A DNA stretch of 64,000 nt from Mesostigma viride (Eukaryota; Streptophyta; Mesostigmatophyceae; Mesostigmatales; Mesostigmataceae), in assembly GCA_009746045.1 (NCBI GenBank), contig RPFO01000034.1, forward strand, positions 2,745,526-2,809,525, read 5' to 3'. Made by a program: the position numbers and the translations under genes. Positions 42,308 to 55,402 of this stretch are shown piece after piece. How positions within the stretch are numbered: position 1 is the stretch's first letter; every line of letters starts with the position of its first letter. The notes below the pieces were generated by a model. The model had not been told where the DNA came from and made no database searches. It saw only the letters and a list, made by a program, of their open reading frames with translations.

Positions 42308-45300
42308 TTTCTACCTAGGTGTTGGTTGTCTTGATAGTATTAGTTCACGGTTAACAATGGAATTCATGCCCGACCCAGAGAGGGTACGTTATGCTGTGTG
42401 TTCGGACAGTTTTTAGAGTGTGACTCATCCTTATGTGACAGTCTTGCTCTGAGAGCTGCTTTGAGCTCACAAGTCTCTAACGTCTCCCCAGTCCGGCATG
42501 CGCGACCCATGGAGTGATGAGTAACCCGGAGACACAACCACCGGAATCAAGTAAGAGAGTTGAAGATGCTACCACATCTTTAGCAGCTCCGCAGCGACTA
42601 CCGGTGATGAAAGGGTTTTTTCATCTACTCCCAGACGTCAACTATTTGGATTCGTGCAATATTTCATAGACAGGCGTCCTTACTTACGGGCTGTCGGCTG
42701 GCTGGCCGCATCGTGCTGAAGTCCGACCACCGCCCTGTCTGTCGTGGCTGCTGACGCCGCAGTCTCCGCCTAGCTCCAAACATCTTTATATATTAGCATT
42801 ACGCAAGTGTTGCTACGTTTCGAGCAGGGCAATGCGGAGTGTTGGTCCAGTAGCTCAGCAGGTCCGGCTCCAGAATCCTGCTAGGAGCTGTTTTTTTTTC
42901 CTGCCGGCTCTGTTTTCGGCCAGGCTGACATGGCGCTACGGGTTATGGCTGAGCCGACGCACTGTTGCTGTCGACGGCACCTATCACCCGGCTTCCGGGT
43001 TGCGGCTACACGCACGACCACCACCGCGACCGCCTGACGACGTCGCTGTCTCAGGTTGTTTTTTTCCCGGTGCTGCTTTTCTTTGACAACATTGTTACGG
43101 TGTGGCTCAGGTTACACCTCGTGTCTTTTGAGGGTGGCTCCGGATGAGCGGACAGTAGGGATTCATGGCTGCCTTTTTCACGCAAGGTTCCTTTTGCACT
43201 CACTTGACAATCTTTCAGGATCCTTTTCTTCCGTGCATGGGCAGCCTACCCTTGCTGTTTAAGGACTGTGGCACGTTCTTAATTCACGCGTCGCCAAACA
43301 TTTGTTTCAGTTGTGGGGGAAACTCTTCCTTTTCTTGTTGAGCATCATGACAGTAGAGGCGTTCTAGGTTGAGCTTTGGTTCCTCCCACGTGGATGGTGG
43401 TTTGGTTTTGGTGGGGAGGAGAACAACGGCATCTGAGTTGTTCCCACTATCAACATGGTACTATGGATAGGGCGAGCTCCCTAGGAGTTGTCCAGAGTTG
43501 TCCAGATTGGTGGCAGCTACGTCTGGTTACCCTGAGCAATTTTTTGCGGGGGAGTGGACATCCTGGCTGTCTGCAATGTAATTTCCAGACGCCATCACAC
43601 ATGCCAGGGCAGAACAACAGCATGTACGGGGTTTCCACTATCATACTTGGACAGCTGTGTCTAGTTACCCAGTGAGAAAATTTCTGCGGGGGAGTGGATA
43701 TCCCAGGTCTGCCAAAGGGGTTGCCAGATGCTATCATGGAGGCACATGGCATGGTAGATGCCACCACATCAGGGGACATCGGGATACCTGCAGTGGGTTG
43801 TCCCCTAAAGGGTATCACATGAGTTGCCAGGGGTCTCTTGCATGGGTTGCCCACTTGCCAGACGGTGTCCTTTAACACATGTTCCCAGAGGGGGTGGACC
43901 ACTTGCTTGACAACGTCCCTTTACAAGTGGGGTGTGGGTCACTTGCCAGTTGGGGCCCTTACCTGCGCCAGACCATTGTGACCACGCATTTACTTCTCCG
44001 AGGACATGATGGTTACCACTGCTTGTTGGCAGACGGCCCCTGTTGGGCCTAGGAGGTGCACTAGGACAGCAAGTATGGACACCAGGGCTGCTGTCATAGT
44101 TCTTATCTGTGAATATATCTGATATAGTTCTCAGATCAGAATTTTTGACACTGGGCAAGGCGCTTTTAGGCCCATTCTCTTGACTTTTGGGCAGTTGTGC
44201 TGGCTGTTGGACCACCTCAGGCCCTTGTCACTCCTTAGGCTTAGGAGTTCTGGCTTAACCTGGCACTTGGTAGTAGCCATGTTAGAGTCAGCTGTCTTGA
44301 CAGGTTGGCAGTCTGTGGTTTGCCTACTAGGCAGTTTTTCTGAGTGCCATAGTGAAGGTTGCTGGCTCCTTCTTGCAGCTGATTGATGATGACGTTCAGT
44401 CCGGGAAGTTGACAGCATGTGGTCATTCTTCCAAGCAGCTTCTGGAGCCAGGCTCATTGGTGTCCGTTCCAGGCCTCCTTAAAGCAGCTTAGTCACTTCC
44501 CCATCGCGTGACCGGCGCAAGCAGCTAGTCTTGGTTGTCCAGTCAGGCAACCGCTGTGTTGACTACCCACATGTGGGGGTGGTCCAACGCTGATTGGGCG
44601 TGGTGGCAGTAGCCTATTGGGGACTTGAGGCCAGTGGGGGATTGGTAACTTGTCAATGGCGGACATGGTGCATGGAGGCGACGCTGGAGAGTATCCTGGT
44701 GGTTGACTAGTGCTGTTGGTGGTGACTGCAAGCACTCAATGGTGGAGACTTCATCAAGCACTGCATGGTGGCCGCTGGGACTCTGGTGACTTGGGGACGC
44801 CCAAGTGACGCGTATCTGTAATGCTGGTGCCTGCTCCTGACGCTGTGTTGGGTCCTGCCTGCTGGTGGACATCAAGCCAGCCGTGTGCAGATGAGTAACC
44901 TCCTACCCTTGCTTTGCCCTGCTATGGACTTATCCTTGCTTGCATGGTGCCAGGATGGCTTGTTGTCTTGATAGTACACCATCCGCCCTTGAGCTGATTG
45001 CTTGCACAGCATGATGGTTGTATGAATAGGACTGCTTGCACGGGGGGTCTGGCATCATGTTTGCATGGGTAGGATGTCCTTGTGGGTTGGATGATGGGCG
45101 GGATCAACGGAGCTACAACTGTGGGGCCGGCTGGAATCTTTGGCATGACAGTGATGACAATGGTGCCCACTCCGTTGACTCTTAATTGAGGAGTTGGACT
45201 ACTGGGTGCTGGGCGGGGGCTCACATGAGCTTAGAGGTGTGGGTTTGTTGAGGGACCCATTCAGCCCTTTACCACCCTTACAACCTGCCTCATATGCATC

Positions 45301-48278
45301 AGTATCCGTGGTACACTGACATTAATACCATTTGGCAGTCTACGTGGTTCACGAACATGGATACTACCTTCCATGCTTTGACTAGGGGGACATTGTTCAG
45401 TCTACTTGCTAGGGCCCTGCCAAGCTGAGGGTGTATCTGTTTGATGACTGATGGCCTCATCCAGCATACCCTTATGCTGCCCTACTTGTGCAACCTTGTC
45501 TTGGGCTCCTTCGATCCTAATGCCCACATTACCTTGCATGGTAGTGCCACCTGGATGGTTGCGGGGAGTGATGTTGTTGCTGGGGGCCCTGCCAAGCTTG
45601 AGCACATCAGTTGCCTGATTGGTGATTGCTTTCAGTTTGCTCTCAAGCTGCCCTGTATGCAACTCCGTCTTGGACACTTTGCTGTAGTGCCCATCCCATC
45701 TTTAGTCATGAGGTGCATAGGACGCCGTTATAGAGAGACCCTGCAGGCCACCAGTGGGTCAGTGGGCTGAGAGACAGGCCTCCCCCACCCTTCTCTGGTT
45801 GGCTGGGCCTCTGTCCTTATGCGTATTCCATGGCGTTTGTTCCTGCTAGGTTATGCTGTCAATCTTGGGAAGCTGATACCAGGATTATTACAGCTTATTC
45901 TGAGCAGAAGGGTGGAATTACTAGGCATGCTGGTAGTCTCCAGTTTACCAGTTATGCTGAGGGGGATTTGTGTGGGGAGCAGGGCGTGCAGGGGATTGGG
46001 CTGCGTCTAAACCTTGCATGGGGTAGCGTGTGCTACGCTTTACCAGTTGGGGCATACCGTTCATAATGCTGGTGAGGCATTACTGATCTTCTGCTATCCC
46101 TATCAAGGCTGTGGATGGTTTCCCAGGCATCTTATGGAGAAATAGTGTGCCTTGGATCATAAAAAGCCACTGGCTATGGGTTGAGAGTACTAGCTACTAA
46201 GGAGATGTGGCTTTACCTCACTCTCACTCCTGTGGGTGCGACTGGAGGGGGGGAAATTTTGTTCTGGTGGGGAGGAGATCTATGAGGATCATAGCGTGGA
46301 GACACCTTGGGATTTCAGTTCATCTTTTCTGGGTCTCCTCATAGATCCCTGACTAGATGGTATCCTGGTTTCGCTGGCCATCGGTGGGCTATTTTGGCTG
46401 TGCTTTGTTGCATCTCCCCAACCTGCTGACGGGTACCCACTGGAGACAACCCTGTCCACGGCCTCTCTTCATCATGGGCGTACTTCTGAGATAACCTTGC
46501 TCTTCATGAGGCGACCCTGTTGGCGACGTCTTCCTGCTGGATTGCTCCTGTCTCTTGGTGACTGCACTTCCACCTGGGGCGCTGTTGACGTTTCCTCGTT
46601 CCAGTTTGCGGGACTGCCGGGTGTCAGCGGGCCTTGGACTTGCTGCAGCAGAAGCTCATGCCAGCCCTGTGTTAGGATTGAGCATTCTTGGCATCCATCC
46701 AGCCTGCTATGACCTGATGAGCCTTGGACCCTGGCAGCCCAGTTAATTATGGGGGGTTGGCTGTATAGAGGGTTAGCCTTGCTACATGACACTATGCTTC
46801 CTGCCCTGATCAAGCAGTGAGAGCTGTCAGTATTCATGGCATGGATCCCTGTGGATGACCCGTTATCCCTGGGAATGTCAGGCTTGTCTTTCACCCGTGG
46901 ACTCTAGCTGAGGGAGGGGCGGTGTCCCAGAACCTGGAGTGGCCTCACCTTGTTTGGCTTAGGTGCCTTGATCCTGTTTACTCCTTCCTGGATTCATGTG
47001 GACTCATCGAATCCGACTGGGATCTGAGTTGAGTGGGATGGACTCTGGTGGGAGTTTGGTTGGACTAAGCTGAGATGACATCCAGATTTTGGTGACCAGC
47101 TTCTGAGGATGGTTGAGGGGATCTGAGCCTGGATGGCACATGGAGAGTGACTTCTGTGTTGTACCCCGACATATGGAGTTGTTCACCTAGGGCTTGATGC
47201 CTGGTATGATTAAGACACGTGGTTCATGTATGCACACCAGCCTGTATGAGAGTGGCTCCCCTTTTTGTGGCTCATCTGCTGCATAGGATGTATGCATTGT
47301 CACCAGGACCTGAGTTTGACATGAGGCCTACTGAGGGGCAGGACATGCTAGCAGCCTTACCTGAGGCCTTGAAGGAGGCATTTACTCAGTTGCAGCCAGT
47401 GAGTATGGGAGAGGCTTCCTACAGGGAGCTGTTGGAGTTTCAGTTCAGAAGGGTGACTTTGATTTGGTTCCTTCTTTCTCCAGCTCAGCCAGAAGGTGTT
47501 TTCCTTTGGAGACTTCTACCTCTTTTGCAATCCCGGGTTGCCCAAGTACACTGTGGAACTTAGGGTCCGTCTGATGCCACTACGGGTGCTGGTGCCCTGA
47601 TAGGTGCTAAGTGGTCTGTGGTCAAGACCTTTCTGCAGTTCTGGTGAGCGTACAGATCAGGGGTGAGCAGGCACAAGACGTCCTCTACTTGGGTGATGGA
47701 CCCGGCGAGTCAGTCTGTGGTGCTCCTCTCCTGGGGCATGCTTTCGCTATGCTGTCCAGATGGTGGCAGGGGCTACTGAGACTTGCATGGTGCTGCAGGT
47801 CAGCAGGAACTGGCCAGAGTTGGCCCACGTGGTGGAGCAGTTTCCCATGTGTGGACCCAATGGCAAGGTGGCCTGAATGGGGATTGGTATAGCCTGTGAG
47901 GAACAGGGCTGAGAAGGAAAGGGGGCTTTGGATTGTGGTGTGAGGGGGGGGATTCCAGGATGGATGATGGGGGGGCTCCATTCCAGTTCTGATGTTCCAG
48001 TCCAGAGTTCCAGAATTCCAGAATGATGACGGGATGACTTCCCGTATTGCTGTGATTATCTGGGCTTGTAGTGGATAAGGATGTGACTTGTCTTCTTTAA
48101 GCACCTGTGACTAGATGTTTATGAGATAGGAGGCCCTGGCTTCAGGGATGTAAAAACCCATCTGCTTGTCCCAAGAGATGGTGGACTTCCTGTTTATTGT
48201 TGTGTTGTTCTTGTGTAGGTTGTTGTTTATTCTTCTTGGCTTCTAGGAACTGGGAGTTCCTGTCTTGAGGGGGAGATA
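42308..48278 (+). other. E3 internal region, no recognised genes
   Basis: About 6 kb with only short frames on both strands. None shows capsid, zinc knuckle, integrase, RT or RNase H motifs. A frame at 47219-47563 (+) has protein-like composition (RPTEGQDMLAALPEALKEAF) and could be captured host sequence or a Gag relic. A ~150-bp imperfect duplication lies at 43510-43715. The region ends at a GAGGGGGAGATA polypurine tract (48267-48278). Confidence 0.55.
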
Positions 48279-48980
48279 TGTAACAACCAAATGTTACATC
48301 CAAAGTTTTCCTACTGGTGACCTTATTATGAGTTCTTGGGGACAATTATTTGGATAGTTAGGAGGCTTCGACGTATGATTGATATTGGGCCTGCTGAGAT
48401 CTGTCGAATTATTGTTCTACCCTCATTGGTCGTGGCCTGATCCACGTGGGGTACTTTGCATGGTTTAGTTCAGCCAGTCATTAAGATTCTCTTTAAGACT
48501 GTCGTACCTGGTGGATCTGGTTCCAGGTCACGGAGATTCTGTAGTGCTGGCCTTGTGCTGTGTTGTGGATTCTGAGGACAGGATCTTACCTTGAGTGATC
48601 CTCACTTTTGATTGGTTCTTTCGGGTTAGGGTGGAGCCGACTCTGCGTGCACGATGACTTTTACACTGTTTGTGGCGGCCGTGCATGTGTGCGTGTAAGA
48701 GAGCTAAAGCTATGGTGTAATTCAAGGGTTTCCTTGTTTCATCAATCAAACAACCCTTGCTAAAAGTCAACTATAACTTCAACAGATAGTCGACTTGGAT
48801 ATAACTTGTCTGTTGTGTCTAACAAGGGTGGGGACTCATTCCCTTAACTGTTGAAGATCCATCTTCATTGCTTCTCTGGACGTGAAGTTATCTGTCGCGA
48901 CTCCAACCCAGGTATAAAGATCTTTTCACATCAATGTTGAAACTGAGGCTGTTGCAAACACAACATTTTTAGTCGTTACA
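48279..48980 (+). repeat. E3 right LTR
   Basis: 702 bp, starting TGTAACAACC and ending CGTTACA. It preserves the unoccupied E2 target (TTACCTTGAGTGATCC). Confidence 0.9.
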
Positions 48981-49435
48981 TTAGGGGACTACAGCAGTAG
49001 TAGTGTAGAATAGTAAGGCCTAGCCGTGGCCTTGTACATGTACGCCTGTTATGGGCCCCCTACCAGCTGATGCCTTATCATGATTTAACCATGTAGGTGT
49101 GTGCCTACTATGATGTGCCACACACCAGATGATGCCTAGCTTTATTTAGCTATGCTGTGCCCACGCAGAGAGCTGCTCTCTGCTGAGATGCCACGCTCTA
49201 GCCATTGTCTAGCCATGATGATCTTCCCGGCAGCCCCCCTCTGTCGGCGGCCCTAGTAGGTGCCTGAATACAGTGGTGGGCAGGTGCACCTCGTGCACCC
49301 AGAGTAGGTGGCAGTTTACATTCCCCCACCTGCAGGAAGTAGCCAAGAGTGTATTTTATAGCCATATGCCCCTTCTCAGGGCTATGTGCTACATATACTC
49401 CCAACGGAGTTATGTTCCTAACTAATTAACCCCTC

Positions 49436-50270
49436 CGGACGTGGGAAGGTTGTATCCTATCCCCATATCTGTTCATTATTGTCATGGATCACGTCATGAG
49501 TGCGCCGGGCACGTGCGGGCTTTACTGCTCTTAAGGGGTTCAAGCCCGGCTTGGACATCCTTAACGATCGCGAATATGGCGGCGGTGCATGGCCTGCCGT
49601 TACCGCCTGTCCAACCTGATTTATGCGGATGATACCACCCTCATCGGTCGCCCCTAGCACATTCAGACCTGGTTGGACTGTCTGGGCTTGGAGGCGCGGG
49701 CGGCGGGGTCGCAGATTAGTGTCGAAACAGAGGCGATGGTAATTGGGGCTACCAGTTCCCCGCCGAAGCCCTGGCTGCTCGACGGGAAGGAGGTCGAGGT
49801 CCGTGATCGCTTCAAACTGCTGCCGGGGAGCATGCTCCCCGACGCCGCCGACGATGTGGACATCCGCATGGGCCTGGCCTGGGCCAGGCTTCGTTCGCTC
49901 AACCCCTACTGGCACTCGAAGGACTTAGGCGAGCACCGCAAGCGAGTGCTCTTCAAGGTCCTGGTCCTCACGGTGCTCACGTATGGCGACGAGGCATGGA
50001 TGCTCACGGACACACGGCTGGACGGCACGGTTACCAGGATGATCCGACAGGTCCTGAACGTAGGGTTCTCCACACATAGGTCTTTGGAGTCTTTGTATCA
50101 GGGTATGCCTCGCATTTCAGACGAGATTAGGCAGCGTAGGATAGCATTCGTAGGACATCTTGCTCGCACCAGTCCAGGTAGACACCGACCTCGGTCTGGC
50201 CTGCCCCCAGCGGCTTGGCCAACCAGGGCAGCATGTCCTGACCTGGCCTGGCCCCAAGGACATTCCTAGA
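49436..50270 (+). pseudogene. LINE 3 reverse transcriptase, C-terminal half
   Basis: Starts at WEGCILSPYLFIIVMDHVM, with a stop soon after. It then shows NLIYADDTTLI (catalytic ADD near 49620-49640) and a 200-residue open stretch with the thumb and C-terminal features of non-LTR RTs: LFKVLVLTVLTYGDEAWML, MIRQVLNVGF and IRQRRIAFVGHLAR. It joins the N-terminal half at 21540-21983 once LINE 2 is removed. Confidence 0.8.
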
Positions 50271-50619
50271 AAGATGGGTAAACCTGCCATGAACTGTATA
50301 CAGCAGTTGCTGGCAGACCTAGTGGTCCCAGCTTTTCATCCCTCTCTCTTGCTTGGACTGCTATGCAAAACAAGAAGAGGTGGAAGACGATTGTCCAGGC
50401 TCACACTCCAGCCCCTGTGGGCAAGCCCCCCCCCCCAGGAGGAAGGGGGCTTTGCTGAGTAGAATAGTTAGGATTTTCTAGATTAGCTTAGAGTTAGCTT
50501 AGTTCGGTTTCGTGGCTTCGCCCACCTCCATCCATCCAGCAAGGGAATACGTGCTACATGATCTCCCAACGGAGCCAAGTAACAGTTTAATTTAATTTTT
50601 TGAATTTAATGCCATAAAC

Positions 50620-51286
50620 CAAATTAATTCAGGATATTACGAAGGAAACACGTTGTAAGCCATGACCCAAGCTAATATGTGTTACAATTCTATAACACAT
50701 GCCGAGTGCCATCACGAGGGGTAGAAAGAAGCATAAATGATCACCAACAGCCAAGCATGCTCGGGCCGACAGTAGCCCTCGCATCCTCAGGAACCACGCC
50801 AGTCCACTAGTTCTACACGAAGGATAATGAAAACTGTTGAAGTACGCAGCGCGGCGCGACTGCACCGGCCCACTGTACTGTACAACCAACACGTCACCGG
50901 ACCGGGTATCAACCGGTCAAAAGGTCCTAACTACACGCAGGCGTGAGCAAAACCAACGGAAGTAAGGCCGAATGTATGGCACAACTGGGGGGGGGGGGGG
51001 GCTTGCCCACAGGGGCTGGCGTGTGGTCATCAAGAAAATCATCGACACTGCAAAACGCACGTAAGTCCGCTATGACGTAACATCATAAACTGATCCTCTT
51101 TAAGATTCGCACAGTTGCTCTGCATTCCGTGAGCTATCTTTTTCTAGTCTGCCTGAAAGCACGTCGCCATGGCCAGCTCCGGTAGGGGTGCGCGCACCGT
51201 GCACCACTTTTTCACCGTACGGACGGGTACCGCGAGTTTTTTCGGTGCCAAAAAATTCGCACCGGGACCGTCACCTTACATGGTCC
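50620..51286. other. Intergenic region
   Basis: No supported gene. It contains a long G run at 50988-51001. A plus-strand ATG frame from 51169 overlaps the kinase's last exon and has no recognised product. Confidence 0.5.
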
Positions 51287-51377
51287 TCATAGCGGGTTTT
51301 CCGATAGGGTGGCCTTTGCCAGAAGTGGGCCGAGTGCTGCGACAAGGGCCGCCGAGTTGACCGGCTTGCTCACGTAG
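51287..51377 (-). CDS. Kinase exon 7: end of receiver domain
   Basis: The acceptor is GGCAG/CTACGTG. It completes the Ser codon from exon six, then reads [19 protein letters not shown] and a short tail to TGA at 51287. SKP supplies the conserved receiver lysine. Confidence 0.85.
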
Positions 51378-52575
51378 CTGCCAGTATCACAACAGCGGGC
51401 GTAGGCAAAGTAACCACATGATGTCCGCGGGCGCAGACAACGCAACATCACAGATATCACAGGGCCGAGTGGGGTAAGCCATGCATGCGTGCACAGGCAC
51501 GGGTAGGCGTACAAAGCGAGGAACTCAACGAGGAAGCGTATGAGGTAGAGGGCAACACAAATGGGCGCATGAAGCAAGGGATTGGAAGAACAGGAATGCA
51601 AGGTAGAACAATTCGACAGTTAGGCCTGTGAAGCAAGGGATTGGAAGAACAGGAACGTAAGGTAGAACAATTGGACAGTTAGGCCTGTGAAGCAAGGGAT
51701 TGGAAGAACAGGAACGTAAGGTAGAACAATTGGACAGTTAGGCGTGTGGAGCAAGGGATTGGCAGAACAGGCATGTAAGGTAGAACAAGTCGACAGATAG
51801 GCGTGTGAAGCAAGGGATGGGAAGAACAGGCATGTAAGGTAGAACAATTCGACAGATAGGCGTGTGAAGCAAGGGATGGGAAGAACAGGCATGTAAGGTA
51901 GAACAATTCGACAGATAGGCCTGTGAAGCAAGGGATTGGAAGAACAGGCATGTAAGGTGGAACAATGCAACAGATAGGCGTGTGACGCAAGGGATTGGAT
52001 AAACAGGCATGTAAGGTAGAACAATTCGACAGATAGGCGTGTGAAGCAAGGGATTCGATGAACAGGAATGTAAGGTAGAACAATGCAACAGATAGACGTG
52101 TGACGCAAGGGATTGGAAGAACAGGAACGTAAGGTAGACCAATTCGACAGATAGGCGTGTGAAGCAAGGGATTGGAAGAACAGGCATATATGGTAGAACA
52201 ATTCGACAGATAGGCGTGTGAAGCAAGGGATTGGAAATACAGGAATGTAAGGTAGAACAAGTCGACAGATAGGCGTGTGAAGCAAGGGATTGGAAGGCGT
52301 GTGAAGCACGAACAGGAGTCTGAGGTAGAAAAGATCCAACAAACGGGTGTGTGACATGCGAGGAATCAGACTCATGGACGTGGGCATGTGAGGTAGTAGA
52401 GCGCAGGGAGTACAGTGCAGATACCCCAGGGTGACAGGTTTCCGCGATAAGAACAACACCTGGGGGTGGACGTGGTGTGTGCCAGGAGGTTGACAAGCCA
52501 TGCCCCGCAGAGGGTTCTCCAGCTAAGCGAACGAGCTCTGTCTGCAGGCAACCAAACGAGATGGCCCTACACGAG

Positions 52576-52610
<35 letters not shown>

Positions 52611-53084
52611 TGATGGGTCTGCTGCTTGCTGATAGCCATTCAATGTTAAAATCAAGCAACGAGAGATGTTGATAGGGTTGCTCGGTCACTGGTCGTGTCA
52701 CCCTGGCCATCACCAACCCTCCCCTGCCCACCACGAATTGGCCGTGCCCTCACCTGTCCATCCCGCTGTCCAGGCATCTCTGCTGGTTTTCTTGCATCGC
52801 GTTGGCTGTGCACGCTACGATCCCGATGTGGCGCCTACGGCCCATCGCCGCCTCCAGCTTGCGGATCTGGAGCGAGGCGCAGTAGCCGTCCATCCGGGGC
52901 ATCTGCAGGCATGCGTGTGCGTGTGCATGCGTGTGTGTGTACATGCAGGAGTGTACATGTGTACATGGTTGGGTGGATGGCTTGTGTGGATGTGTGAGTG
53001 GGTGGGTGGAAAGGGGGGGGGGGGGAGTTAACATGTGTACATGTGTACATGTTACATGGGAGCGTGGGTGGGTGGGTGTGTGGG

Positions 53085-53126
<42 letters not shown>

Positions 53127-55370
53127 GGAGTGTGGGTGGGTGGGTGGGTGGGTGGGTGGGTGGGTGGGTGGGTGGGTGGGTGGGTGGGTGGGTGGGTGGG
53201 TGGGTGGGTGGGTGGGTGGGTGGGTGGGTGGGTTGGGTTGGGTTGGGTTGGGTTGGGTTGGGTTGGGGATAGGGATAGGGAAAGTGAAAAGAGCGAAGGG
53301 GACAAAGGGGCAAAGAACCGGAGGTGTCGCATTCACTGTTCGATGCTGACACATGTGGATGACAGCCAGCAACACGTGATGGGTGGCATATGTGGATGAC
53401 AGCAGACAACTAGACAGCATTGAAAGGTACAGTTTGGTTGACGGACCTGTGCAAACGACGACTCTAGACACCACCAATCGTCTCCCTGTAGCACTAAGTG
53501 AATCATAGTCAGTCTATAGTATTACTACTGGTCAGTCTACAGTACCATATTCATTTGACTAGTCAGTCTACTAGTACCATAGTCATTCCACTAGTAAGTC
53601 TACTAGTAAGATAGTTTTACTACTACTCTGACTACCAGCCAACATCATACGAATATCTGCAAACGTGTCGTCCCACCTGGCAGTCCATCAGGATGGCGTC
53701 CAGCGACTCGGACTGCTGCCGGAACATCTCGACCGCCTCCTCGCCGTCGTTGGCGGTGACAACGTGCATCCCCAGCCGTTCGAGCAGCGCCTTCATGACC
53801 AGCTGGTTGACCGGTGTGTCTGGAAGTACGCATCGAAAGGAGGGGAGGGAGATTTATTTGCTTTGATAAGGAGGGGAGGAAGTTTTGTTTAAGGCAAGAA
53901 CTTCCGTTGACAGGGGAAAGCGTGGACAGAGGGGACTGCTACCACGCCTGCTCCTGCTATCCGCCGATTGCTAGAGGCCAACCACCCTCCCTCACGCTAA
54001 CGAGCCGCACCTTCCAACAGCATGATGTGGTTGCCCCCACACCTTCTGCTACGACCCCACTATTGCTACCGGGCATTTGCTGAAGGTCGTTTGCTTGAGG
54101 CCACTTTCTACAGGGCAACCACCATTGATGCTGCCACCCCTCACCTTCCACGAGCATGATGCGCTTGCCCCGCAGCGGCGCCTTCAATGGGTCGTTGTCG
54201 TCCGCGGTCTGCTTCCTCAGCTGCTGCTTGCGCCGGTACACGTCCAGTGCCGACTGGCTGCCCGTGCACGCGACAGCTGTTGGGCCAGGAATGGGGCGGG
54301 GGGACCCGGCTCCTGCCCCCCCAGGTACCGACCCACCTGCGTGGTTGCCTCCATCCGAACCGACCGAGCCGGCGGATCCGTACGCGGCAGCCGGCGCATC
54401 AAATGCCGACGCGGGCAAGGGAAGACAACCGCTCCCATACGCCCTCAGCCCGGCAGCAGAACGAACGGACCCGCTCCCTTCCCGTGACACCGGGTAGCCC
54501 ACGCGGGGACTCCCGGACGCCCCACCGACGCCCCCCAGCCTGGCCCAGTAGACGGGGGACATGGGGGCCGGGGGCGACAGGGGGCACTCGGCCGCAGCAA
54601 GGGAGGCACCGGCCTGGCCTTGAACGGGGTGCGTGCTGGGAAGCAAGGTAGAGCTATTGCAACGCACAGCGGGTATGGGGCCTGGAGTTTCTGCCCGAGG
54701 CGCTGAGAGTGGAGAAACCACCGCTCCCACGCTCGCAGGCATGCCGTAAATCGTTAAGGGCGCGCCGCTGAGCGTGGAAGTAGCCCCAGTAGCCGTGAAA
54801 GGCACGCCGACCGCCATTGATGCCGCGCCAGCGTCAATCTGCACGCCCACTGGCTCACCCTGAAGGTATCCCTGGGACGAGGCGTACTCTCTCGCTGCCA
54901 TGCCGCCGCTGATGCCACCGACCGCCCAGCATCCGTCACCATCCTCTTGCCCCGAGGGAATGGTCCCTGCAGGGCAGCACCCGCCAGCTTGCGCGCCATT
55001 GGCGCCATGACTGCCATCAGTGCTAGCCACGCAGGCGGCTCCCAACGGGCTGTTTGTGTCCATGGGACTGTTGGTGCCGTCTGCCGATATCAAACCATGC
55101 ATCTCTCGAAAACTCTTCCGCGGGCGTACCGGGCGGGGCTCCATGAGCCTGTCTGGGGAGGGCGGGCATGCGGCATGCACGCCCTCGCACTGCCCCTCGG
55201 TCAAATGCGTTCGCGCCAACTCGGCCCGCTCCCTTTGCGGCGCGGGATGCAGCATCAGAGGGGGCGGGCAGGCAGCAGCAAGACCACCACCACCACCACC
55301 GCCGCCGCCGCTGCCGCTGCCGCTGCCGCTGCCGCCGCCGCCGCCGCCACCACCACCACCACCACCACCA

Positions 55371-55402
<32 letters not shown>

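Larger units (their letters stand above)
33138..48980 (+). mobile_element. E3: Copia-type LTR element lacking recognisable pol
   Basis: Bounded by TTAGG at 33133-33137 and 48981-48985. LTRs of about 700 bp start TGTAACAACC and end CGTTACA. The primer site after the left LTR, TTGGTATCGGAGG at 42295, resembles the complement of initiator-Met tRNA. A TTGAGGGGGAGATA tract precedes the right LTR. Without E2 it is about 7.4 kb. The ~6-kb internal region shows no Gag, integrase or RT motif, so it is probably a large non-autonomous derivative. Confidence 0.85.
21984..49429 (+). mobile_element. LINE 2: ORF1-only LINE hosting E1 and E3
   Basis: Bounded by CCCCTC at 21978-21983 and 49430-49435. It begins with GCCACGA heptamers like LINE 1 and shares the CATGGCTGACGGCGGAGCTCA block (at 22010 here, 17269 in LINE 1). 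It ends TAACTAATTAA. Without E1, E3 and their duplications it is about 2.06 kb, the same as LINE 1, again with ORF1 and no reverse transcriptase. The 3' UTR is 48986-49429. Confidence 0.8.
21493..50605 (+). mobile_element. LINE 3: 5'-truncated LINE hosting the nested stack
   Basis: TTAATGCCATAAAC flanks the unit at 21479-21492 and 50606-50619. Its own sequence is only the two ends, 21493-21983 and 49436-50605, about 1.7 kb. The left part is the first half of a non-LTR reverse transcriptase and the right part is the second half with a 3' UTR. The 3' UTR shares GTGCTACAT and CTCCCAACGGAG with the LINE 2 3' end. Everything between is later insertion. Confidence 0.75.

Noticed and set aside
51169-51360. 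63-codon plus-strand gene
   Set aside because: Overlaps the last kinase exon and has no recognised product; the ATG context alone is not enough.
51620-52655. Overlapping minus-strand frames with [13 protein letters not shown]-type repeats
   Set aside because: Three frames of a 59-bp minisatellite inside an intron; splicing joins kinase exons across it.
53233-53268. Possible telomeric (TTGGG)n
   Set aside because: Only about seven units, grading from (GGGT)n within an intron.
52750-53409. Thr-His-Pro repeat protein on the minus strand
   Set aside because: Translation of intronic (GGGT)n/(GT)n; the flanking parts are kinase exon six.
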